From NCBI GenBank assembly GCA_041741535.1, contig JBGSJV010000034.1:1-64000 (forward strand): a stretch of DNA of 64,000 nt. The letters run 5' to 3'. Positions 25,366-33,876 of this stretch are shown one piece after another. The notes beneath the pieces were generated by a model, which was not told the DNA's origin, ran no database searches, and was given only the letters and a program-made list of their open reading frames with translations. The position numbers and the translations under genes are program-made. Origin of the DNA: M30B19 sp041741535. GTDB lineage: Bacteria; Planctomycetota; Planctomycetia; Pirellulales; Pirellulaceae. Position 1 is the first letter of the stretch, and each line of letters starts with the position of its first letter.

Positions 25366-25383
25366 AAGATTCTACGACGCGCG

Positions 25384-25902
25384 TTATCTTGCTTGATTTT
25401 TTTCGTTCGCAGGATTCCTGTTGGGCAATGCGGAGTGATACGTCGCCCATTCTTTGACGATGGCGGCTAGTGCCGATTGGGATTCTTGGAGCATCTTTAA
25501 GTTGGTAAATGTGATGGAGGCGCGGTCGGCCGAGTGCCACTTCAGCAACTGCGATGGATCTGAAACCGCGGATCTTACTTTGCTGTCCGTACTTGCGGCT
25601 GGACCATGATGCAGCACTAGCATTACCTCGGTCCCTTTGCGGGCATTGACCGTCGCGAACCAACCGTTCCAGTAAAAACTCGGAGAATTCCACTTGATCC
25701 CTTCGGTGATTTTCGGATTCGCTTTCATGATGGTTTTACGAATCTCGAAAACCATCGCACGAGCGGGGTCAAGCATCGATTCAATCAAGGCACTCACCGC
25801 TGGACTGTCGTCGAACTCTAACGGCTTCACGGCCTTCACTGGCTTCGCTGCCTTCACTGCCTTCATTGGCTTCGCGCCATTTACTGACTTTTTCTTGGGC
25901 AT
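25384..25902 (-). CDS. DUF1801 domain protein with Lys/Ala-rich N-terminus
   Basis: A 172-residue protein. Residues 1-35 are basic (MPKKKSVNGAKPMKAVKAAK type) with repeated KPxKAVK units, perhaps nucleic-acid binding or a disordered tail. The rest matches DUF1801 (YdhG-like fold): ARAMVFEIRKTIMKANPKITEGIKWNSPSFY, NGWFATVNARKGTEVMLVLHHG, WHSADRASITFTNL. Members are thought to be iron-chaperone-like or of unknown function. The open frame extends to 26514 but its first about 200 residues run antisense-like through the DoxX gene in another frame and have no protein character, so I start at ATG 25902. It lies 47 bp after the DoxX stop, probably in the same operon. Confidence 0.88.
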   Translation of the reverse strand: MPKKKSVNGAKPMKAVKAAKPVKAVKPLEFDDSPAVSALIESMLDPARAMVFEIRKTIMKANPKITEGIKWNSPSFYWNGWFATVNARKGTEVMLVLHHGPAASTDSKVRSAVSDPSQLLKWHSADRASITFTNLKMLQESQSALAAIVKEWATYHSALPNRNPANEKNQAR

Positions 25903-25949
25903 TGGAATTATCTCTATGGAAGTCCCGAGGGAATTGGGCGACGCGATGC

Positions 25950-26339
25950 TCACAATGCCGCTTGTTTGCCCGTACCCAATGCGAGTGCAAAGATCGTCGG
26001 TCGTCTCAACCCAAGGCCGATCCACATGATCACCCCGATGATGATTGGAAAGAACCAAGGATCGCCGACGCGGAGATGAGCCCAGACAGCTCCACCGAGG
26101 TAGCCCGTCACCAAAATGGCACCCAAAAACGACGTTCGAGGAATGAGGAACAGGATCGTCACGGCGATCTCGACAACGCCAATACTCGGGGCGATTTCGG
26201 CGGTGATCCCCAGTTTTTCGAACATCTCGGTCTTGCCAGGAAAGTCGACAAACTTGGGGATTCCACTGGCTCCAATCAGAAAGAGGCCGATTAGCCCCGT
26301 TAGAACCCAGCCGATGATGTTTTGAGTTTTGGAGGGCAT
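25950..26339 (-). CDS. DoxX family membrane protein
   Basis: A 129-residue protein with four membrane helices, as in DoxX/DoxX-like proteins: IIGWVLTGLIGLFLIGASGIPKFVDFPG, LGITAEIAPSIGVVEIAVTILFLIP, TSFLGAILVTGYLGGAVWAHLRVGDPWFF and PIIIGVIMWIGLGLR. The GIPKF and GYLGGA segments are typical of the DoxX-like_2 group. The family is linked to quinone/redox processes in some members, but the role here is unknown. It is upstream of the DUF1801 gene, with the same orientation. Confidence 0.92.
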   Translation of the reverse strand: MPSKTQNIIGWVLTGLIGLFLIGASGIPKFVDFPGKTEMFEKLGITAEIAPSIGVVEIAVTILFLIPRTSFLGAILVTGYLGGAVWAHLRVGDPWFFPIIIGVIMWIGLGLRRPTIFALALGTGKQAAL

Positions 26340-26725
26340 CTAAATGTTCCTGTTTTCCGTGAAGTTTCGTTGTTGCCGACTTGGACAATCGTCGAGCCGC
26401 GAAATTCGCTCCAATCGCCAAATGGTCGAACTTTTTTCGAATCACCATCTGGTCGTCGGACCGCTTCGCAACGGCACGACCTACAGCGGTGGTCGCCGAA
26501 ATTGACGCCACCATGACCCGCCAATTTACTCGTCAATTGCCCCAGTACCAACCACACATCGGGCCTCGCCAGCTATTATCGAGGATTTCGCCCAATTGGC
26601 ATTTGCTTCACGCGATACACTTTTGGCAATCGTCTTCAAGTTTGGTTGCCTAGAGGACTCGGATGCTGCGACATGGATTCGTGGTCGTTCAACTATAACC
26701 AACACGAGAGCTCGACGTGACGCTA
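26340..26725. other. intergenic region, nothing recognised
   Basis: A 386 bp gap between the DoxX start and the stop of the glycine-rich PEP-CTERM gene. It should contain the DoxX operon promoter. I see no repeat, RNA gene or convincing frame in it. Confidence 0.4.
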
Positions 26726-29617
26726 CTATCTCCTTCGTCGGCGAAGCAATATGGCAGCGGCGAACCCGATCAATGCCGGGATCGCAGTCGGCTCCGGGAC
26801 TGCCGAAAATGCGGACAACGATGCCATCTGATTGCGATTGCCAACCAGAAAGTCAAAACCGAATCCGTCGTATGTATTGGCAAATCGCATGTCAAATTCG
26901 AGCTTGAATTGCCGTTCCAAGCCATCGGTCAAGACCAAGTTATCCAGAGAGATGATGTTGTCGGTAAAAAAGTTTTGGGCGGTCGCAAGGTCTGTAAAAT
27001 TCACATCCAAGATGTTGACACCTTGGTAGTCAAACTTCACGGCCAGAGATTCAAATCCGTCGCGACTTGAATAGGGGTTGAAAAACGCCAATGAGAGTTC
27101 ATCGGTGTCTTGAATGGATGGGAACAAGTGCAGTGTCACATCGAACTGATTCTTGACCTGGAAATCACCGTTCACGAAATTCAAAGTATAATTGCTTGCG
27201 GAAGTATTTCCGATCATCAAAACATTTCCAACTTGACTACTTTTTGTTCCGAAGTCAAATGCTTGGTCGATCAAGGTGCTCGAGCTTGTAAATTGATCAA
27301 TCGCTGTCTGGCCTGGATTGATAAGCAGATGACTCGAAGCCGATCGCACGGCGTTTGGATCCGGTTGTTCGGAATAAACCATCTCTGGATGCCGAAACGC
27401 GGTGGATGCCCATGCGCCCATTCTTGGCGTCGCGTAAAGACTCGTATGCGAAGTGGCGGAAGAAGTGACCGTCGAACGATGCACCCACTGGCTGGTTTCT
27501 CCTTCAGCGGTTGCCGTCACGGTCCCTGTGGGAGCCCGGAATTCAGCATTCGCCAGACTGTAGTTGTACTGGCCTTGAGTTCGCGAAGTAGCGTAAGCTT
27601 CGCCGAAAACTTTCGATTCGGCTTTTGCTTTGCTGATGGCGTTGTTAGAAGAGCTTGCGGAGCCGTCCGCACGGCTCAGCGCGGTCGCTGACGCAAACGC
27701 CTCTCGGTTTCGTGGTGAGTTGTGGAAATCGATAACGTCGGTGTTATTGATGGCCGTGGCAAGCGCGCGGCCGGAGCCGGATTGTGTGGTGCCAAAGCCA
27801 CCTTCGGCGTTTGCAATTGCGCTGATAAAACCAAACGCATTGGTTCGTGAAACATACGATTCGGCCCAAGCGTTTCCCCCAAACGCAGCTTGAGGTACCG
27901 GGGTAGGTCCACCGACATACTGATGAGGTCGGGCGGTTGCCGAACCGGTAATCGCTCCAACAACACCGGAGACACCCGGTATAGCGGTGGCGGCTCGCAA
28001 ATCGACGATGGCGCGGGCATTCCCATTCGTTCTTTCGTAAGATCGCCCGCCATCGGCAATGACGTTCAAAGTGCCGGCGCTACGAATGGTCTCACGAATT
28101 TCAACGATCGCATCGCCAGCGCGTTCTTCACCCGCCGTACCGATCCCTCGACCCGCCCAACCTCCGATGGCCCGCACGTCGTTTTGTCGTCCAAACAAAT
28201 AGGGTAAGTTTCCCGACGAAGTCATGATGGCGGAGCCACCATAACCGGCCCGGCGAGACGTTCCTTGGAACTGGGTGTTGGAACCCAACAAATTGCCACC
28301 ATCTCCGCCCTGAATCGTGATGTTGTAACGTGATAGATCGGACTCACCGACATACGATAGTTCGCTCAACGAGACGGTGCGGCCGGATCCCCCATTTTCA
28401 CTTTGAGAATGGCCACCATCGCCACCGCGGAGGTTGATGTTGATGTTGCCGCCGGAAAGGATGAGGTCCAGACTGACTGCTCCGCCCCGACCGCCGTAAC
28501 CGCCAAAACTTCCAAGGGCGTCACCGCCGCGTCCCCCTCGCGCTGAAATGTTGAGCTCTTGCCCATACGGATGTGTTGACTCGAAGCCCCTTCGCAGGTT
28601 CACGGAGCCCCCTTCTCCACCATGTCCACTAGCCAAAGCATGGGCCAGACTGTTACCACCTCTGCCGCCAAATAGATTAAACGAGGCCGATGCAGGCGAT
28701 AAAACGTAAGCGTAGCTCTCAAAACGTCGCGCACCTAGCATTGTATTCAATTCAACAATCGAATGACCGCCGGCACCGCCGCGCGCCCCGACCGAGTTTC
28801 CGCCATCTCCCCCGCGACCAACAATATCGAGGTTGACCCACGGAAGAGCATTATCGTTACCTTGGACTCGATAATTGTTGTATTGACCGCCATGGAGCGA
28901 GGTTCCGCCGTTGCCACCACGCGACCGATCGAGCCCATCCCCGCCACGACCGCCTACAGTCGCCATCCAAATGGTGGCTGGAAGATCTGTTGAGTGATGT
29001 CGAGGATTGACCAGCACAACTGACGATGATGCATGTCCACCATGTCCCGCTTGTCCACCCAGGCCGCTGGTCGAGCCCCCCATGCCGCCGACCGCTCGCG
29101 CCGTGACCTCAAAACCTCCGTAGGCCATCGCATGTGCAGATCCCCCATCGCCACCAATGCCGGGGTTGCCAATTCGGCCACCTTGAAAGCCGTTGCCACC
29201 GGCCCCACCGGCTCCACCATTTCCCGCCCGAGCTTCCACATAGACCGAGCGTTGATAAATCGGTCCATCGGGCCCGATCGTAACCATGGGCGTCCAAATC
29301 GCACTGGTGTGCCCGCCGCGTCCCCCGTTTCCGCCAGTCATGCCTGCGGTCGAGTCTTCTGGCTTCGCATTCCAGATAAATCCTTCACCGCCACGACCGC
29401 CGCGTCCCCCGTTGAAGCCCTGGGCAATCCACGAGAACGGTGCGCCAATCGTCGAACGGATTGCCGTGATGTCGGTCCCATTCCCGCCATTTCCGCCGGG
29501 CTGCCAACGAGCCCCCGGAGCTCCATCCGCCCCATGCTGCGGGGCCGCGAAGCTGTTGCCCGACGACAACAAGGACGAACACAAAAAGACAAACAAAAGC
29601 TGCTGAACGATTCTCAT
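26726..29617 (-). CDS. glycine-rich (PGRS-like) PEP-CTERM surface protein
   Basis: A 963-residue exported protein. Signal peptide MRIVQQLLFVFLCSSLLSSG... ends near FAA. Residues about 25-420 are dominated by GGxGGxGG repeats (GGRGGRGGEG, GGAGGAGGNG, GGDGGNS), resembling mycobacterial PE_PGRS or glycine-rich beta-roll proteins. The middle (about 420-700) is Ala/Ser-rich (AEAKAxS, GSASSSNNAISKAKAES). A beta-sandwich-like C-domain (about 740-930) precedes the sorting signal AVPEPTAIPALIGFAAAILLRRRRR, a PEP-CTERM tripartite signal for exosortase. It is probably secreted and then anchored or released at the surface. I chose M34 of the frame (29617) because it begins the signal peptide. Confidence 0.85.
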   Translation of the reverse strand: MRIVQQLLFVFLCSSLLSSGNSFAAPQHGADGAPGARWQPGGNGGNGTDITAIRSTIGAPFSWIAQGFNGGRGGRGGEGFIWNAKPEDSTAGMTGGNGGRGGHTSAIWTPMVTIGPDGPIYQRSVYVEARAGNGGAGGAGGNGFQGGRIGNPGIGGDGGSAHAMAYGGFEVTARAVGGMGGSTSGLGGQAGHGGHASSSVVLVNPRHHSTDLPATIWMATVGGRGGDGLDRSRGGNGGTSLHGGQYNNYRVQGNDNALPWVNLDIVGRGGDGGNSVGARGGAGGHSIVELNTMLGARRFESYAYVLSPASASFNLFGGRGGNSLAHALASGHGGEGGSVNLRRGFESTHPYGQELNISARGGRGGDALGSFGGYGGRGGAVSLDLILSGGNININLRGGDGGHSQSENGGSGRTVSLSELSYVGESDLSRYNITIQGGDGGNLLGSNTQFQGTSRRAGYGGSAIMTSSGNLPYLFGRQNDVRAIGGWAGRGIGTAGEERAGDAIVEIRETIRSAGTLNVIADGGRSYERTNGNARAIVDLRAATAIPGVSGVVGAITGSATARPHQYVGGPTPVPQAAFGGNAWAESYVSRTNAFGFISAIANAEGGFGTTQSGSGRALATAINNTDVIDFHNSPRNREAFASATALSRADGSASSSNNAISKAKAESKVFGEAYATSRTQGQYNYSLANAEFRAPTGTVTATAEGETSQWVHRSTVTSSATSHTSLYATPRMGAWASTAFRHPEMVYSEQPDPNAVRSASSHLLINPGQTAIDQFTSSSTLIDQAFDFGTKSSQVGNVLMIGNTSASNYTLNFVNGDFQVKNQFDVTLHLFPSIQDTDELSLAFFNPYSSRDGFESLAVKFDYQGVNILDVNFTDLATAQNFFTDNIISLDNLVLTDGLERQFKLEFDMRFANTYDGFGFDFLVGNRNQMASLSAFSAVPEPTAIPALIGFAAAILLRRRRR

Positions 29618-30010
29618 GGCTAAACTCGGCGGATGGCGGATCAGGCGACACATTTGGGGAAACAAGGCGAACAATATAAGATAATCCGCAACCGAATCAA
29701 GCATCGGATGCGACAAGCCCCAGGTTCGTCACGGCCGCCGAAGTAAGTTTTTGAATTGCTAGTTGGGATTTCGTGCCTAGTTGCCTAATTTGCGCGGCAG
29801 CCATTGCAATTCGTCATTGATCATTCATCAATCAAACGAGCGCTTCGCACGAGCGACTTGCAGATAACTGTGCGTAAAACAAGGTTCTGTCCGCTCATTT
29901 GAGGAGGCCCGAATTCTTGCAGCGACGAGTTACCATGTTCGCGACTTGCGAAACGCGACCGTTCACAACAGTTTCGCAATCGATCCATCGAAGTCGTGAA
30001 CGGTCGAGTG
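29618..30010. other. intergenic region upstream of glycine-rich PEP-CTERM gene
   Basis: A 393 bp gap with the promoter region of the 26726-29617 gene. A TTCAAAAACTT stretch (minus strand, near 29745-29758) weakly resembles the start of the block found upstream of the other PEP-CTERM genes, but the rest and the spacing do not match. Nothing else is recognised. Confidence 0.35.
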
Positions 30011-33000
30011 TTATCGCTTCACATCGCGCGATCGATTCCGGCGAGTCGACAATAATCCGATCATCGGCATCAAGCAGAGTATCAAAGCACTGGGTTCCGG
30101 GACGGCGCTGAACAGGGCGATGTCGTTACCGTTACCAGCCGAGTAGGTAATGAACAAATCTTGTCCCGAAAACCTACCCACAAACGCACCTTCACTCAAA
30201 CCTTGAAACGTTCCGAACCGGGCACCGCCAATGTCGGCGATCAAGAAGCTCATGTTCGAACCCAATTGGAAGTTGTCCCACAGCGACACCGACAACGAGC
30301 CCATAATGTTCAGGTCACCCGCGATCTTGAACTGATCGAATTGTCCGGGATTCAACCCACCCAACTCCATCAGCGTATGTGAGCCGCTGCCCAAGGTAAG
30401 TGCGCCGCCGAAGTTGACGACTGCTGGGCTATTACCGGGATTGACGTTGCCTTCAAAGAAGACATGGCCCGTGCCTGTAAAACTGCCCGCGCCCGAGACC
30501 TCGTCAAAGAAGACCGAACTGCCACTGCCGCTGGTACGGATCTCGCCGTTATTGACCACTTTATCGTAAAACGTCGTGGTCGCGTTGCCGCTAGTTACGA
30601 TCAAAGCGCCATTAAAATTGTTGACGTCGCCGATGAAGTCTGAAGTGCCACTCACGGCGATGGAACCATGATTGTCCCAGCTGCCCGCAATGAACCCGCC
30701 ACGGCCGGTGATGAAGCCCGTCGACAGGTTCGTCATTTGGCCGCCAAATTCAATTATGCCACCTAGATTGGTGATGCGTCCCGCGTTGGTATTGCTATAG
30801 GCACCTGTGTTGAAAGCTCCGCCAATTCGCATCCAGTCATTGGCCGTCGCCAGTACATGACCAGTCGTTTGATTGTCAAAACCGACCTCGACCCTGCCAC
30901 TACCGGTCAGCGTTCCAAAATTGGATAACCGGACTTGGCTGATGTCGGTGGGTGAGTTTGAAAACGCTCCTTCCAGATTTGCAAGATTGTGCACGCCCGA
31001 AATCTCCACCGAGCCCGCCATCGCTCCACCATAGCGACCGACTTGGTAATACGAGTCCAGCGACATCTTGCCGAACTCGAACCGACCACCGTTCATGTAA
31101 ACTTGACCACTGGGCGCGATCGTCGAGCGGTTGCCGACAATCACGTTACCCCCGTCTTCCACAGTCAAGGTCGAGTACCGGTTGGCGCCAAGTTGAAAGT
31201 CATTCGAAATCAACCAAGTGGCATCGTTTCCGCCGACGGAAACAAGTCCCTGAAGAACCGTTGCATTCCAGGTGTCCATCCGGCCACCATCGGACAGGTT
31301 CAATCGTCCGAAAGCCACTCCAGTCGAACCAACCACCATATTTCCCGCGTTGATCCATTCGGACCCGACGCCGGAAATGCTGACGATCGCAGCGGCTTCG
31401 TTCTGCTGGCCAACGAATGCGATTTGGCTGGTTACCACGCCTCCATCATTGATCTCCAAGCTCCCTGTTGGGAACCCGGAGCGACCCACTTCAAGGGTCC
31501 CTGAGTTATCCCAGCGAGAACCACTTCCGGTTACAAATACTTGGCCCGCGCTACTGGCGTTGGCATTGGTAACCACACCGCCCGCTTCGATGGTCAGTGT
31601 CGCTTCTTTATCAGTCAGAAGATCGCCGGAGTTGTTCCAAGTGGAACCGTTACCACTGACACGCACATCCGCGTGACTCAACTCTGCATCGTCGTTCGCG
31701 ACCACCGCTCCGTCCGTGATCGTCAACCTGCTGGTCGCGCCCTCGATCAAAAGGTCGCTGGCCATTTCCCATTGGGAACCAGCGCCGGAAACCCTGACCT
31801 CACCCATGGATCCGGTGGCTAAATCACCGATTCGCGTGGGATCGCCGTTTGATCCACTGACCACGCGGCCTCCGTTAAGGATATCCAGTCGTCCATCGCC
31901 AGTGACACCGACATCGATGTTGAATGCGTTTGTCCATAGGCTGCCCGCGCCCGAAACGGTGACGGAACCTTCAGGGCTAGCTGCTCCACCTCCACCGATA
32001 TTGGCAAAGCCTTCACTGTTGATGCTTCCTCCGTCGATGATCGATACAAATGATCTCATCACGCTCAGATGCGCGAAACCATCTTGATAGGGAGTCGCTG
32101 TACCGACCAGCATCTCGCTGCCGTAGTTGACGTGAATGGAACCTCGGTTGGTTAACCCATGGGTCGCAATCACATTCCCGGCAAGATTCAGTGTTCCCGA
32201 GTTCGTGAGTGTTCGGACCGCGGTCGTTCCGTTGTTGTTATAGGTTCCCGCGTTATTCAGCTCCCCACCGGCAGTCAAATTACCGTTCACCGTCAAGCTG
32301 GTACCACTTGCAACATTGACATTCGTTTCAACCAGATATTGATGAGCACCAAGGTCAAACGTCAGATCACCAGCGGAGACTTCCAGGCCCTTCGCGCGAG
32401 CGGTGTTGCCGAAGTGGATGCTGTAAGCTCCGTTGTTGTCGAAGACGGCGGTCGAAAGCGCGGTGCTGGGAATGCGACCGTTCCACAGATGCGAATTCAA
32501 GTAGTCGCCATTGGTCGCACTAACCCAACGAACCGTCGTGGGAAGTTGGAAGCCCACGGGGGTTGTAAGTTGACCCGTTGAGTTTTCTCCCGACGAATTA
32601 ATCGTCCCGTCGGAACGAACTGCAAATGAATGACCGTTGTTATTGGCGACTGCATAGACAACGTTAGTTTGGGACACCATTCCCAAGACCTCGCCGTAGA
32701 AGTCGGCACCCCACGCGGCAACCGTGCCATCCGAGCGGAGCGCCAATGAATGATATTGACCAGCAGAAACTGCCGTTGCCCCACTTACCAAATTGGCACC
32801 CGAGATTTGGCCGTATTGGTTACTACCCCACGCGGCGACCGTGCCATTGGAAAGGAGGGCTAGTGAATGATTGCCGCCCGCATCAATCGCGATCGCGTCA
32901 CTGACCAGACTTGCCCCATCGACCAGAATTCCTGGCGCTCCCCACGCAGCGACCGTGCCGTCCGCACGAAGTGCCAATGCGTGAAGATTTCCCGCAGAAA

Positions 33001-33544
33001 TCGACGTTGCGCCGGTAACCGAACTGGCACCTGCGACTCGGCCGTAGGAGTCAATACCCCACGCCGCGACTGTTCCATTGGATAGGAGCGCCAAGGAAAA
33101 ATGGTGTCCAGCTGAGATTGAGGTAGCGCCACTGATTGAACTGGCCCCGGAAACGGCTCCGAAATCGTCCTGCCCCCATGCGGCAATAGTGCCATTTGTG
33201 CGTAGTGCCAAGGAATGATAGGAACCTCCGGAAACAGCTGTAGCTCCATTGACCGAACCAGCCCCAGATACTTGCCCCTGAACGTCATACCCCCATGCGG
33301 CGACCGTGCCGTCAGGACGAATACCCAAAGTATGATGCCAGCCTCCTGCCAGCGATTGTCCATACGCCGGGGTGGCTATTCCCATCACGACCGGTGCCGC
33401 CACGACCATCGCAGCCAACCGCCAACGTTGGAGTAATCGACGTAGCAAACTTGTTGCGGAGGAGCCAATGATTTCCCTCAACGGCCGAATGGAATTTGAG
33501 GATGTAGAAGAATCAAACGATGGTGGGCTCGATAATTTATTCAT
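30011..33544 (-). CDS. RCC1-repeat / T5SS-PEP-CTERM-repeat surface protein (paralog 1)
   Basis: A 1177-residue exported protein. A long N-region leads to the hydrophobic signal LAAMVVAAPVVMGIATPAYGQ. Residues about 65-310 hold seven RCC1-type repeats (SLALRSDGTVAAWG), predicted to form a beta-propeller. A linker (TVRWVSATNGDYLNSHLWNG) leads to a beta-solenoid-like region with T5SS/PEP-CTERM-associated repeats (VSGAGSLWTNAFNIDVGVTG; LDILNGGRVVSG; EWINAGNMVVGSTG). The end is the autotransporter-like DLFITYSAGNGNDIALF followed by the sorting signal VPEPSALILCLMPMIGLLSTRR. It is likely a surface adhesin or scaffold; no enzyme motif was seen. It is a tandem paralog of 33877-37554, nearly identical over the last quarter. 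Confidence 0.88.
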   Translation of the reverse strand: MNKLSSPPSFDSSTSSNSIRPLREIIGSSATSLLRRLLQRWRLAAMVVAAPVVMGIATPAYGQSLAGGWHHTLGIRPDGTVAAWGYDVQGQVSGAGSVNGATAVSGGSYHSLALRTNGTIAAWGQDDFGAVSGASSISGATSISAGHHFSLALLSNGTVAAWGIDSYGRVAGASSVTGATSISAGNLHALALRADGTVAAWGAPGILVDGASLVSDAIAIDAGGNHSLALLSNGTVAAWGSNQYGQISGANLVSGATAVSAGQYHSLALRSDGTVAAWGADFYGEVLGMVSQTNVVYAVANNNGHSFAVRSDGTINSSGENSTGQLTTPVGFQLPTTVRWVSATNGDYLNSHLWNGRIPSTALSTAVFDNNGAYSIHFGNTARAKGLEVSAGDLTFDLGAHQYLVETNVNVASGTSLTVNGNLTAGGELNNAGTYNNNGTTAVRTLTNSGTLNLAGNVIATHGLTNRGSIHVNYGSEMLVGTATPYQDGFAHLSVMRSFVSIIDGGSINSEGFANIGGGGAASPEGSVTVSGAGSLWTNAFNIDVGVTGDGRLDILNGGRVVSGSNGDPTRIGDLATGSMGEVRVSGAGSQWEMASDLLIEGATSRLTITDGAVVANDDAELSHADVRVSGNGSTWNNSGDLLTDKEATLTIEAGGVVTNANASSAGQVFVTGSGSRWDNSGTLEVGRSGFPTGSLEINDGGVVTSQIAFVGQQNEAAAIVSISGVGSEWINAGNMVVGSTGVAFGRLNLSDGGRMDTWNATVLQGLVSVGGNDATWLISNDFQLGANRYSTLTVEDGGNVIVGNRSTIAPSGQVYMNGGRFEFGKMSLDSYYQVGRYGGAMAGSVEISGVHNLANLEGAFSNSPTDISQVRLSNFGTLTGSGRVEVGFDNQTTGHVLATANDWMRIGGAFNTGAYSNTNAGRITNLGGIIEFGGQMTNLSTGFITGRGGFIAGSWDNHGSIAVSGTSDFIGDVNNFNGALIVTSGNATTTFYDKVVNNGEIRTSGSGSSVFFDEVSGAGSFTGTGHVFFEGNVNPGNSPAVVNFGGALTLGSGSHTLMELGGLNPGQFDQFKIAGDLNIMGSLSVSLWDNFQLGSNMSFLIADIGGARFGTFQGLSEGAFVGRFSGQDLFITYSAGNGNDIALFSAVPEPSALILCLMPMIGLLSTRRNRSRDVKR

Positions 33545-33672
33545 GGTCATTCATTCGGTAGCGTAACTGCGGTGACCATTCCCGAGCCGATCTGCCTGAA
33601 CCAGACGAGCGTCTCGCGGAAATGCGTTGATGGTTTGACGAAACAGGACCGACCTAGAGGATCGTCCGGCAC

Positions 33673-33727
33673 TACATCCCACTCACCCCCATTTTCGCGC
33701 GACGTATTTCGAGAATTTTTTTGAATG
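33673..33727 (-). promoter_or_regulatory. conserved PEP-CTERM upstream block, copy 1
   Basis: Read on the minus strand, this 55 bp block starts CATTCAAAAAAATTCTCG, continues AAATACGTCGCGCGAAAA, then 13 bases, then GATGTA. It lies about 129 nt upstream of the ATG at 33544. The same order and the same 13-base interval between GCGAAAA and GATGT occur at 37684-37738 and 44677-44730, also upstream of PEP-CTERM genes. A promoter or operator is inferred. Copies 1 and 2 may be alike because of gene duplication, but copy 3 precedes an unrelated PEP-CTERM protein. Apart from this block, the 33545-33876 gap shows nothing recognisable. Confidence 0.5.
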
Positions 33728-33876
33728 GCTAAAGATTATCGCTGGCGTCAGACCTGACAAATTACGGCCAGACCTACCCCACTTCCGTTCGCCCGTCCCG
33801 TTTCCACTCGGGCCCTTGTTTACGTCCTCGATCGGCCTATCGGAGTGACAATGCACGGGCTACACCAGTATTCCCG

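Noticed and set aside
25903..26514. N-terminal 200-codon extension of the DUF1801 frame
   Set aside because: It overlaps the clear DoxX gene in another phase and reads as unstructured Arg/Asp/His-rich sequence; DUF1801 proteins do not have it.
27110..27691. 193-codon plus-strand frame within the glycine-rich PEP-CTERM gene
   Set aside because: It is antisense to a continuous exported protein with signal peptide and PEP-CTERM tail; no independent support.
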